8,587 nucleotides of DNA. Origin: an uncultured Collinsella sp. (GTDB lineage: Bacteria > Actinomycetota > Coriobacteriia > Coriobacteriales > Coriobacteriaceae). Under the pieces are notes generated by a model. The model saw only the letters and a list, made by a program, of their open reading frames with translations. It did not search any database and was not told the DNA's origin. This document shows positions 1-5,720 of this stretch, piece by piece. Both the position numbers and the translations under genes were made by a program. The stretch covers positions 1 through 8,587 of the forward strand of contig CABQJK010000056.1 in assembly GCA_902464495.1 (NCBI GenBank), in the 5' to 3' direction. How positions within the stretch are numbered: position 1 is the stretch's first letter; each line of letters begins with the position of its first letter.

Positions 1-59
1 ACCCCGCCCCACCACTCCACCCACCATATATTGCAAAACACCCCCAATCATATGTTCGA

Positions 60-79
60 AAACACAATATGTTGTGTTT
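60..79. promoter_or_regulatory. Perfect 8-4-8 palindrome, possible operator
   Basis: The sequence AAACACAATATGTTGTGTTT is a perfect inverted repeat with 8-bp arms and a 4-bp centre. Size and AT-richness suit a dimeric repressor site in a promoter. It does not match the Rex consensus, and no regulator can be named. The gene it would control is not in the window. Confidence 0.3.
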
Positions 80-87
80 ACAGCAAC

Positions 88-155
88 GGCGGGATGCCAC
101 CTGTGGCACCCCGCCTTTCAACCTCAACCTTCAAGTTGACCTTGAGGCGATTTTT
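88..155 (+). terminator. Two hairpins with T residues, possible plus-strand terminators
   Basis: A stem pairs 88-99 with 104-115 (one A/C mismatch on the plus strand, G-U on the minus strand, loop CCTG) and is followed by TTT. A second dyad pairs CCTCAA (122-127) with TTGAGG (142-147) and is followed by CGA and five T residues (151-155). They could end a plus-strand transcript entering from the left, but no such gene is visible. Both T-tracts are weak. Confidence 0.25.
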
Positions 156-238
156 GCGTCCCTTTACATGCCGTTCACATCGCCCCCAAACTCCCCCACC
201 CAAGGCACATGCGGCCCGCCACCGCGACGACAAGTGGC

Positions 239-309
239 AAAAAATGGGACAGGCCCCAGATTGCCCATGCGCGCGCAAAAGCACGCCGCGGCAATCTGGG
301 GCCCGTCCC
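239..309 (-). terminator. Strong intrinsic terminator of the pyrG-xerD unit
   Basis: On the minus strand 290-309 pairs with 246-265 over 20 bp, all Watson-Crick except one U-G. The 24-nt loop can fold again as GCGTGC-TTTT-GCGCGC. After the stem the minus strand reads A then TTTTTT (244-239). The stem starts 33 nt past the xerD stop. The U-tract lies on the minus side only, so the direction is clear. The stem is unusually long for a terminator. Confidence 0.88.
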
Positions 310-342
310 CAAATACCTATAGATATGCAGGCCAGCGATGTG

Positions 343-1284
343 TTAACGATGTGCCAGCGGGTGCGCTGCCAGATAGACCTCGGTCAGTTGCGTACGATCG
401 ACATGCGTGTAGACCTGCGTGGTCGATATATCGGCATGTCCCAAGATCTCCTGCAGCACACGGAGGTCTGCGCCGCCCGCAAGCATATGGGTGGCAAAGG
501 AGTGACGCAGCGTATGGGGATGGAGTCCCACCAGCCCCACCTGGCGCCCATAGCGCTCGCAGATGGCATGGATGCCCTGGCGCGACAGACGGCGGCCGTT
601 CTTATTTAAAAAGACCGCCGAGGTCTCGGTTCCGCGGGCATGGGCCGCCAAGCGAGAACGTCCCTTAGTTATATAGCGCGTCAGAGCTCGCGCCGCGCTT
701 CCCACCAACGGGGACAGGCGTTCCTTTGAGCCCTTACCGCGAACGAGTACAAAGCCATCGTCGATATGGATATCGCCCACATCGAGCCCCACCAACTCGC
801 TCACACGCAAACCGCATCCGTAGAGCACTTCCAAGATGGCATGGTCGCGCAAGCCCATCTCGCCCTCGGGGAAGTCTTGATCGAGCAGCGCCGAGACATC
901 CTCCACCGATAGATACTCCGGCAAACGCTCAGCCTTTTTAGGCAGGCGCAACGCCGCCGTTGGATTTTGGGCCACAATCCCATCGCGCACCAAAAAGGCA
1001 TGCAGGCCCTTCACGGCCGCAAGCGCACGCTCCACCGAGGCATCGGAATAGCCCCCATCGCGACGGTCGGCGACAAAGCCCTCCACGACCTGACGAGTCA
1101 CCTCATCAAAAGACATGATGCCCGCTCGCTCCAGATAGGCGCAGTACGTCGTCAGGTCACGACGATAGGCCGCAATCGTGTTGCGCGCCAAACCCCGCTC
1201 GACCGCGAGGTAATCGAGATACTCCCCCGCCGCCACGGCGAGCGACGAGGGAGTAGCTTCGGTATGTTCTTTGTTCGCCGGCAC
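343..1284 (-). CDS. xerD: Site-specific tyrosine recombinase XerD
   Basis: This is a 313-aa tyrosine recombinase of the XerC/XerD type, which resolves chromosome dimers at dif in the terminus. An N-terminal SAM-like core-binding domain (about residues 14-100, with YLDYLAVERGLARNT) precedes the catalytic domain. All six catalytic positions are visible: R160 (GLRVSEL), K184 (RGKGSKER), H257 and R260 (HTLRHSF), H283 (LGHADIS) and nucleophile Y292 (QVYTHV). Spacing is close to E. coli XerD (298 aa). The GTG at 1284 is chosen because it lies 2 nt after the pyrG stop and gives a normal length. The upstream ATG at 1437 would add 51 residues overlapping pyrG that lack family character. No strong Shine-Dalgarno precedes the GTG, so translation is probably coupled to pyrG. 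XerD rather than XerC is chosen by overall resemblance and the actinobacterial pyrG/xerD neighbourhood. Confidence 0.93.
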   Translation of the reverse strand: MPANKEHTEATPSSLAVAAGEYLDYLAVERGLARNTIAAYRRDLTTYCAYLERAGIMSFDEVTRQVVEGFVADRRDGGYSDASVERALAAVKGLHAFLVRDGIVAQNPTAALRLPKKAERLPEYLSVEDVSALLDQDFPEGEMGLRDHAILEVLYGCGLRVSELVGLDVGDIHIDDGFVLVRGKGSKERLSPLVGSAARALTRYITKGRSRLAAHARGTETSAVFLNKNGRRLSRQGIHAICERYGRQVGLVGLHPHTLRHSFATHMLAGGADLRVLQEILGHADISTTQVYTHVDRTQLTEVYLAAHPLAHR

Positions 1285-1286
1285 CC

Positions 1287-2948
1287 TTAGTCCGTAGCGA
1301 GGTTCATGGGCGTCACCTGTAGGCGATCGACACCCTCGTGCTGACCGATCGAGGCACGCACGAACTCTCGGAACAGCGGCTGCGGGTTGGTCGGACGGCT
1401 CTTGAACTCGGGGTGAGCCTGGGTTGCCACATACCACGGATGCACGTCGCGCGGCAGCTCGACCATCTCGACCAGGCGCTCGTCGGGTGAGAGGCCAGAG
1501 ATAACCAAGCCGGCGTCCTCGAGCTGGTCGCGGAAGGCGTTGTTAAACTCAAAGCGGTGACGGTGACGCTCGTAGACGAGATCCTCGCCATATGCCTCGC
1601 GAGCGAGGGTATCGGCGGCGAGCTTGCACGGATAGGCGCCCAGACGCATGGTGCCACCCTTCTCGGTCACATCCTCCTGCGAGCTCATCAGATCGATGAC
1701 GCTAAACGGACCGTCCGGGTCGAACTCGGAGGAGCTGGCGCCGGCAAGGCCGACGACGTTGCGGGCGAACTCGCACACGGCCACCTGCATACCCAGGCAA
1801 ATGCCCAGATACGGAATCTTGTGCTCGCGGGCAAACTCGGCCGCGAGGATCTTGCCCTCCAGGGCGCGCTTGCCAAAGCCGCCGGGGACCAGGATGCCCG
1901 AAGCGTCGCCCAGAACTTCGGAGACATTCTGCTCGTCGAGGCTCTCGCCGTCGACCAGCTGGACGTCCACATGGCGATCGTAGAAGACGCCCGCATGGTG
2001 CAGGGCCTCGATAACCGACAGGTACGCATCGGGCAGCTGCGTGTACTTGCCAACGACGGCAATCTTCACCTTGTCGGCGTGATGGTTGGCGTGATTCTGT
2101 TTGCGCAGGAACTCGTTCCACTCGCTCATGTCGCGCTCACGCGGGTCCAGACCCAGGCGCTCGCAAATGCGCAGGTCAAAGTCCTGCTCGGCAAGCAGCT
2201 GCGGAACATCGTAAATGCTCGCGCAGTCCTCGTTGGTAAAGACGCAATCGGTGTCGACGTCGCAGAAGCTTGCGATCTTCCCGCGGATAGCGTCATCGAT
2301 ATGGTGGTCGGAGCGCAACACGATAATATCGGGCTGGATGCCAAAGCTGCGGAGCTCCTTGACGGAATGCTGCGTGGGCTTGGTCTTGACCTCGTGGGCG
2401 GCGGCGATATAGGGAACGAGCGACACGTGGATGTAGCAGACGTTCTCGGGGCCGGCCTCCTTGCGGTACTGACGAATGGCCTCGACAAACGGTTGGGACT
2501 CGATGTCGCCGATCGTGCCGCCCAGCTCGGTGATGACTACATCGGAGCCGGTCTGCTCCTCGATGCGGCGGAACTTATCCTTAATGGCATTGGTGACGTG
2601 AGGAATCACCTGCACGGTACCGCCCAAAAAGTCGCCGCGACGCTCGCGGGCGATTAGGCTTTTGTAGATGGCACCGGTCGTAAAGTTGGAATCGCGGGTC
2701 AGGTTCTCATCAATAAAGCGCTCGTAATGACCTAGGTCCAGGTCGGACTCGTAACCATCCTCGGTTACAAAGACCTCACCATGCTGGAACGGGCTCATGG
2801 TACCGGGGTCGACGTTCAGATACGGGTCGGCCTTCTGCATCGTTACTTTGTAGCCACGCGACTTGAGCAGACGGCCCAGCGAGGCCGCGGTGATACCCTT
2901 GCCCAGGGACGAAACCACGCCACCGGTTACGAACACATGCTTGGTCAT
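1287..2948 (-). CDS. pyrG: CTP synthase (glutamine-hydrolysing)
   Basis: This full-length CTP synthase (553 aa; the family is usually about 535-555) aminates UTP to CTP using ATP and glutamine, the last step of de novo CTP synthesis in the cytosol. The N-terminal synthetase domain (about 1-270) shows the P-loop region GVVSSLGKG (10-18), DPYLNVDPGTMSPFQHGEVF (41-60), Mg-binding D71 and E141, and ITELGGTIGDIESQPF (139-154). The C-terminal class I glutaminase domain (about 295-540) shows the oxyanion loop PGGFGKR, nucleophile C384 in GICLGMQ, and H512/E514 in QAHPEFKSRP. The ATG at 2948 has AGGT 8 nt upstream and starts with the canonical TKHVFVTGGVVSSLGKG. xerD follows after 2 nt. I saw no B. 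subtilis-type GGGC start with a leader terminator, so that attenuation mode is not supported. Confidence 0.98.
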   Translation of the reverse strand: MTKHVFVTGGVVSSLGKGITAASLGRLLKSRGYKVTMQKADPYLNVDPGTMSPFQHGEVFVTEDGYESDLDLGHYERFIDENLTRDSNFTTGAIYKSLIARERRGDFLGGTVQVIPHVTNAIKDKFRRIEEQTGSDVVITELGGTIGDIESQPFVEAIRQYRKEAGPENVCYIHVSLVPYIAAAHEVKTKPTQHSVKELRSFGIQPDIIVLRSDHHIDDAIRGKIASFCDVDTDCVFTNEDCASIYDVPQLLAEQDFDLRICERLGLDPRERDMSEWNEFLRKQNHANHHADKVKIAVVGKYTQLPDAYLSVIEALHHAGVFYDRHVDVQLVDGESLDEQNVSEVLGDASGILVPGGFGKRALEGKILAAEFAREHKIPYLGICLGMQVAVCEFARNVVGLAGASSSEFDPDGPFSVIDLMSSQEDVTEKGGTMRLGAYPCKLAADTLAREAYGEDLVYERHRHRFEFNNAFRDQLEDAGLVISGLSPDERLVEMVELPRDVHPWYVATQAHPEFKSRPTNPQPLFREFVRASIGQHEGVDRLQVTPMNLATD

Positions 2949-2980
2949 ATTGAGTTACCTGCGCTTCCCGTAGAAGTTGT

Positions 2981-2989
2981 TTATCCACA
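2981..2989 (+). promoter_or_regulatory. Perfect DnaA-box 9-mer in the pyrG leader
   Basis: TTATCCACA matches the strongest DnaA-box consensus exactly. It lies 33 bp upstream of the pyrG start, in the loop of a small stem (CCCGTA at 2967-2972 with TACGGG at 2993-2998), just downstream of the proposed promoter. A single exact 9-mer is expected by chance in roughly one window in fifteen of this size, so function is unproven. Confidence 0.35.
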
Positions 2990-3006
2990 TCTTACGGGTC
3001 TTCATT

Positions 3007-3035
3007 GTAATACTCGCGCCGCGGACCGTCCGCAA
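3007..3035 (-). promoter_or_regulatory. Candidate pyrG promoter
   Basis: On the minus strand TTGCGG (3035-3030) is followed after 17 nt by TATTAC (3012-3007). The overlapping TACAAT (3009-3004) is an alternative -10. The start point would be near 3000, giving a leader of about 50 nt with the DnaA-box stem. Both hexamers are imperfect. The location, between the regulator's terminator and pyrG, is what makes the call reasonable. Confidence 0.35.
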
Positions 3036-3068
3036 TTTTTCTCGCGTGCGATTGCATTTCTCAATCTT

Positions 3069-3102
3069 GAAACAAAACGCCGCCCGGTTTCCCAGGCGGC
3101 GT
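3069..3102 (-). terminator. Intrinsic terminator of the winged-helix gene
   Basis: On the minus strand 3095-3102 pairs perfectly with 3077-3084. The stem continues through a U-G pair and two G-C pairs to a GAAA tetraloop (11 bp total). It is followed by TTTTGTTT (3076-3069). It starts 24 nt past the regulator stop and separates that gene from pyrG. Confidence 0.88.
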
Positions 3103-3126
3103 CGCTATGGCAAGGGTTACATGCTG

Positions 3127-3465
3127 CTATCGATCAGCAACCTCGTCCTCAAGCATTTCTTGAACGAGCATGCCGGTACGGACGCCCTCAAGATACCACT
3201 CACCACGTTCGGTGAGGCAAATGCCATTTGCAAGCTGACCGCCGTCGTCGCTATAACGCGAGACGACATCAATCATACCTTCGGAATCCAAGCGATCGAT
3301 TGCGGCGCGGGCACGATACGGCGAAACCCCCACGCGCTCGGCAAGCGTTTTGCGCGAGAAACCATACGGCCCGCCATTGTCTTCGGTTTGCTGGTCGATC
3401 TCCATCAACACCAGCACCTCGACACGCTTCATATCGTTAACACTCGCACGACCCTTGCCCGCCAT
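3127..3465 (-). CDS. Small winged-helix DNA-binding regulator
   Basis: This 112-aa cytosolic protein is almost entirely one winged-helix domain. The helix-turn-helix spans about residues 38-61 (RKTLAERVGVSPYRARAAID), the beta wing about 63-86, and a short acidic helix rich in E and D ends the protein (about 95-112). The segment before the HTH (DMKRVEVLVLMEIDQQ) resembles the first helix of MarR- or GntR-type domains, but no effector-binding domain is present. The ATG at 3465 is preferred over 3519 because GAGGAGG lies 5 nt upstream. The gene has its own terminator and a leader of roughly 100 nt, so it is probably monocistronic. Targets and effector are unknown. It could be an autoregulator, or act on pyrG or the DUF1846 gene beside it. 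Confidence 0.8.
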   Translation of the reverse strand: MAGKGRASVNDMKRVEVLVLMEIDQQTEDNGGPYGFSRKTLAERVGVSPYRARAAIDRLDSEGMIDVVSRYSDDGGQLANGICLTERGEWYLEGVRTGMLVQEMLEDEVADR

Positions 3466-3582
3466 AGCAGCCTCCTCAAACCGAGCACGAGCATCTAACG
3501 CGCCGTGCGCGACCGACACACCTCACGATGGCAGGTAATATCCATCATGCGGCATCCCGCTAAGGATGAAACAGTTACGGTT

Positions 3583-3590
3583 ATTGTATA
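3583..3590 (-). promoter_or_regulatory. Candidate -10 for the winged-helix gene
   Basis: The minus strand reads TATACAAT, which contains TACAAT and TATACA, both near the -10 consensus, in an AT-rich stretch between the DUF1846 terminator and the regulator. No convincing -35 sits at normal spacing; TTTACC (3618-3613) is too far. The untranslated leader would be about 110 nt. Confidence 0.25.
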
Positions 3591-3654
3591 CCGCTCAAAT
3601 TGTTTCTAGGCAGGTAAACAGCTATTTTTCGCCGAAATAGACGCTTTATTGATC

Positions 3655-3687
3655 AAAAAGCCGTACCGGGCGCTAACCCGATACGGC
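3655..3687 (-). terminator. Intrinsic terminator of the DUF1846 gene
   Basis: On the minus strand GCCGTATCGGG (3687-3677) pairs with CCCGGTACGGC (3670-3660) over 11 bp including one U-G, with a 6-nt loop TTAGCG. TTTTT (3659-3655) follows. It lies 34 nt past the stop. On the plus strand the stem is followed by CAAAATGC, so it works in the minus direction only. Confidence 0.9.
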
Positions 3688-3721
3688 CAAAATGCAATGC
3701 AATTACCGCGGTGCTTCAAAC

Positions 3722-5203
3722 TTAGCGATGGAAGAAACCGCGGCGCTCAAACTTGGGCTCGCAGCACACGTTGATACCCAGTTTGCGCAGTACCGTCTCG
3801 TCCGTCGGCGAGATAATCACGCTAAAGAAGGCATCGCAACCGCGCAGCTGCTCCAGGCCCGAAAGGACGCGAGCGGCCGTCTCACTCGTGGCCGAGGTGA
3901 TCGACAGCGCCATAAGCGTCTCGTCGGTGTGGAGGCGCGGGTTTTTGCTGCCCAGGAAATGCGTCTTGAGCTTGCTGATGGGCTCGATCGCCTCATCGCT
4001 AATGACCTCGAGCTCAAGGTCGACGCCCGAGACATGCTTGAGGGCGTTCATAATGAGCGAACTTGCGGCGCCCAGGCGCGTGGAGGTCTTACCGGTCACC
4101 ACGGAGCCATCGGGCATGACCATGGCACCCACGGGACCACCCGTCAGCTGCTCCCTGGTGAGGGCCGCCGAGCGCGCCGGTGAGTAGTTCTTATCGATGC
4201 CGGCTTTCTTCATAATAATCTTGAGACGGTCGACTTGCTCATCGCCCACGCCGGTACGGCGCACATTTTCGACCGCGGTAAAGTAGCGGCGGACGATCTC
4301 CATCTTGGAAGCATCGCGGCAGGCATCGTCATCGGTGATGGCAAAGCCGACCATATTTACACCCATGTCGGTGGGGCTCTGGTAGGGGCTCTCCCCCAAA
4401 ATCTTTTCCATCAGGGCATGGACCACCGGGAAAGCCTCGACGTCACGGTTGTAGTTGACCGTGGTCTTGTTGTAGGCCTCCAAGTGGAAGGAGTCGATGA
4501 TATTGGCATCGTCGAGGTCGGCCGTGGCGGCCTCATAGGCGATGTTGACCGGATGCGTCAGAGGAAGATTCCAGACCGGGAAGGTCTCGAACTTGGCATA
4601 GCCGGCGGCGGTACCGTGCTTATGCTCGTGATACAGCTGCGAGAGGCAAGTGGCGAGCTTGCCCGAGCCGGGGCCGGGTGCCGTCACGACAACGAGCGGA
4701 CGCGTGGTCTCGACAAACTCGTTCTTGCCGTAGCCATCGTCGGACACGATCAGATCGACATCGTGCGGATACCCCTCGATGGGATAGTGGAGCTTGGCGG
4801 GAATACCGAGCGCGTTCAGGCGGTTGCGGAACACATCGGCAGCGGGCTGGCCGGCGTACTGGGTGATGACCACGGCCGCGACAGCAAAGCCGTTGCCGCG
4901 GAACAGGTCAACCAGGCGCAGCACATCCTCGTCATAGGTAATGCCAAGGTCACCACGAGCCTTGTTCTTCTCGATGTGGTTCGCGTTAATGGCGATGATG
5001 ACCTCGACGTCGTCGGCTATGCTCTTGAGCATGCGAAACTTGCTGTCCGGCTCAAAACCCGGCAGCACGCGGCTCGCGTGATAGTCGTCAAACAGCTTGC
5101 CGCCAAACTCCAAATACAGCTTGCCGCCAAACTGCGAGATGCGCTCCTTAATATGAGCGGCCTGCAGCTCGATATACTTCGCGTTGTCGAAACCCTGGCG
5201 CAT
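3722..5203 (-). CDS. DUF1846 family protein
   Basis: This 493-aa protein matches the DUF1846 family along its whole length. Conserved stretches are YLEFGGKLFDDYHASRVLPG near residues 30-50, ITQYAGQPAADVFRN near 113-127, VTAPGPGSGKLATC at 173-186, KFETFPVWNLPLTHPVN at 204-220, SPTDMGVNMVGFAI at 276-289, FLGSKNPRLHTDE at 416-428 and RKLGINV at 473-479. GPGSGK resembles a Walker A loop, but leucine follows the lysine instead of Ser/Thr. I see no signal peptide or membrane segment, so it is probably cytosolic. The ATG at 5203 is chosen because GGGAG lies 7 nt upstream and family members start with a short tail before this motif. The ATG at 5227 lacks a Shine-Dalgarno and would sit only about 9 nt from the predicted transcript start. 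To my knowledge no in vivo function is established. It has its own promoter and terminator. Confidence 0.93.
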   Translation of the reverse strand: MRQGFDNAKYIELQAAHIKERISQFGGKLYLEFGGKLFDDYHASRVLPGFEPDSKFRMLKSIADDVEVIIAINANHIEKNKARGDLGITYDEDVLRLVDLFRGNGFAVAAVVITQYAGQPAADVFRNRLNALGIPAKLHYPIEGYPHDVDLIVSDDGYGKNEFVETTRPLVVVTAPGPGSGKLATCLSQLYHEHKHGTAAGYAKFETFPVWNLPLTHPVNIAYEAATADLDDANIIDSFHLEAYNKTTVNYNRDVEAFPVVHALMEKILGESPYQSPTDMGVNMVGFAITDDDACRDASKMEIVRRYFTAVENVRRTGVGDEQVDRLKIIMKKAGIDKNYSPARSAALTREQLTGGPVGAMVMPDGSVVTGKTSTRLGAASSLIMNALKHVSGVDLELEVISDEAIEPISKLKTHFLGSKNPRLHTDETLMALSITSATSETAARVLSGLEQLRGCDAFFSVIISPTDETVLRKLGINVCCEPKFERRGFFHR

Positions 5204-5242
5204 ATATGGCTCCCGTCCCGTTTCCATTTAATGTCTTAGGCG

Positions 5243-5248
5243 ATTATA
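5243..5248 (-). promoter_or_regulatory. Perfect -10 box for the DUF1846 gene
   Basis: The minus strand reads TATAAT, 39 nt upstream of the chosen start at 5203. The -35 region at 17-18 nt spacing (GCATCG or GGCATC) is poor, so it may need an activator or be weak. Transcription would start near 5236, giving a leader of about 33 nt that contains the GGGAG ribosome site. Confidence 0.45.
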
Positions 5249-5310
5249 ACGGAGCCTGCCCTCCCCGATGCCCAGGCCATCAACAGGCACCAACCAAACA
5301 CGCCATCGAT

Positions 5311-5379
5311 AAGTTGCGGTGAAATAGCTCCTGTTTAACCCCTCAAGACGGCCAAACGGGAACTATTCCACCGCAACTT
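5311..5379. repeat. 30-bp inverted repeat (long hairpin)
   Basis: 5311-5340 pairs with 5350-5379 around a 9-nt loop. The outer 11 bp (AAGTTGCGGTG / CACCGCAACTT) are perfect. In minus-strand RNA only one of 30 positions is mismatched (5332/5358) and four are G-U. In plus-strand RNA four are mismatched and one is G-U. No U-tract follows on the minus strand, so it is not a simple terminator. It lies about 60 bp upstream of the DUF1846 -10 box. I suspect a multicopy intergenic element, but copy number cannot be seen here. Confidence 0.8.
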
Positions 5380-5387
5380 CCCCTTTT

Positions 5388-5416
5388 GGCGCAAAGTAAC
5401 CTGACCCCTTTGCACC
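5388..5416 (-). repeat. REP-like short hairpin with GGGGTCAGG loop
   Basis: On the minus strand GGTGCAAAG (5416-5408) pairs with CTTTGCGCC (5396-5388) over 9 bp with one U-G, and an 11-nt loop GGGTCAGGTTA. It starts 8 bp from the long inverted repeat. A small hairpin with a conserved G-rich loop in an intergenic region resembles REP elements mobilised by REP-associated Y1 transposases. No such transposase is in the window. Confidence 0.5.
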
Positions 5417-5447
5417 AACAGCAGAAACGTCGCGGGCAGAGAACGGA

Positions 5448-5547
5448 CAGCGAACAGGCACCAGAGCGAGCAAGCCGCCCCCTGTGCCAACAATGGCAGC
5501 GCCGCAGGTTGAGCATAAGTCAGCGAAAGCCCACCAGAGCGAGCAAG
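5448..5547. repeat. 27-bp imperfect direct repeat, 73-bp period
   Basis: 5448-5474 and 5521-5547 agree at 23 of 27 positions. They share CAGCGAA, then four bases that all differ, then an identical 16-mer CACCAGAGCGAGCAAG. The 73-bp offset is not a multiple of three, so the copies fall in different frames of any overlapping ORF, which argues against coding. Copy 2 forms one side of the long stem at 5525-5626; copy 1 could compete for the same partner. Confidence 0.7.
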
Positions 5548-5626
5548 GTGACGTGAAAGAGGAGGGCATAGGCCTTTTGGCCATGCCCGACGATTGAACG
5601 TCAGATTGCCGCTCTGGCGGGCTTGC
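5525..5626. other. About 100-nt bulged stem-loop, possible structured RNA
   Basis: From outside in, 5525-5540 pairs with 5611-5626 (mismatch at 5526/5625; 5533/5618 is A/C on plus, U-G on minus). GCAA (5543-5546) pairs with TTGC (5606-5609), TGACGT (5549-5554) with ACGTCA (5598-5603), and GGGCAT (5564-5569) with ATGCCC (5583-5588). GGCC-TTTT-GGCC (5571-5582) caps it after one bulged A. About 36 pairs in order, interrupted by small internal loops, look like an RNA fold or a decayed inverted repeat. I recognise no RNA family: it is not tmRNA, RNase P RNA or SRP RNA by their conserved cores. Confidence 0.4.
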
Positions 5627-5637
5627 AGCGTCGAGTG

Positions 5638-5665
5638 GTTCCGGCGTTTGGTAAAACGTCGGAAC
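5638..5665 (+). other. 12-bp hairpin
   Basis: GTTCCGGCGTTT (5638-5649) pairs with AAACGTCGGAAC (5654-5665) around GGTA. The single G-U pair (5644/5659) exists only in plus-strand RNA; on the minus strand it is C/A. This hairpin therefore favours the plus strand, unlike its neighbours. No T-tract follows, and it is part of the hairpin chain downstream of the antiporter gene. Confidence 0.5.
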
Positions 5666-5673
5666 ACAAGAGC

Positions 5674-5704
5674 GCCCCCTCCCGCGCACGGAACGGAAGG
5701 GGGC
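5674..5704 (-). terminator. GC-rich hairpin, weak terminator candidate
   Basis: On the minus strand GCCCCCTTCCG (5704-5694) pairs with CGGGAGGGGGC (5684-5674) over 11 bp with one U-G and a 9-nt loop. The following GCTCTTGTGTT has only scattered T residues, so intrinsic termination would be weak. It is the most terminator-like structure downstream of the antiporter, about 100 nt past its stop. Confidence 0.35.
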
Positions 5705-5720
5705 TAAAGGTAGGAGTCTA

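Larger units (their letters stand above)
1..238. other. Intergenic region at the left edge
   Basis: I see no convincing gene here. The first 30 bases are very C-rich on the plus strand. The interval holds a perfect palindrome (60-79), a 12-position hairpin (88-115) and a weaker dyad followed by five T residues (122-155), listed separately. It lies beyond the terminator of the pyrG-xerD unit, so any signals here probably serve a neighbour outside the window. A minus-strand reading frame at 78-284 exists, but it runs through the terminator and resembles no family I know. Confidence 0.6.

Noticed and set aside
46..63. LexA/SOS box
   Set aside because: Only one half (TCGAAC) matches; the other half agrees at about 3 of 6 positions, as chance would give.
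60..79. Rex (NADH-sensing) operator
   Set aside because: A Rex box has TTG at its outer ends and AACAA at the other side; here the arm polarity is reversed (AAACACAA...TTGTGTTT).
78..284. 68-codon minus-strand frame at the left edge
   Set aside because: It starts inside the xerD terminator and ends inside another hairpin; no ribosome site or family resemblance.
1287..1437. Longer xerD form starting at the ATG at 1437
   Set aside because: It would overlap 151 bp of pyrG, and the extra 51 residues (Arg/Pro/Ser-rich) look like an out-of-frame reading of pyrG. The GTG at 1284 gives a family-typical length.
1557..2657. 366-codon plus-strand frame opposite pyrG
   Set aside because: The translation resembles no family and lies wholly inside pyrG; it is a product of GC-rich antisense codons.
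2949..3000. B. subtilis-type pyrG attenuator
   Set aside because: I see no GGGC at the likely start point and no terminator hairpin with a U-tract in the leader.
4235..5239. 334-codon plus-strand frame opposite the DUF1846 gene
   Set aside because: It is antisense to a gene conserved over its full length, with a low-complexity Val/Gly/Asp-rich translation.
5335..5689. Overlapping minus-strand frames of 110 and 108 codons
   Set aside because: They cover hairpins and a direct repeat read in different frames, have no clear ribosome site and show no recognisable domain.
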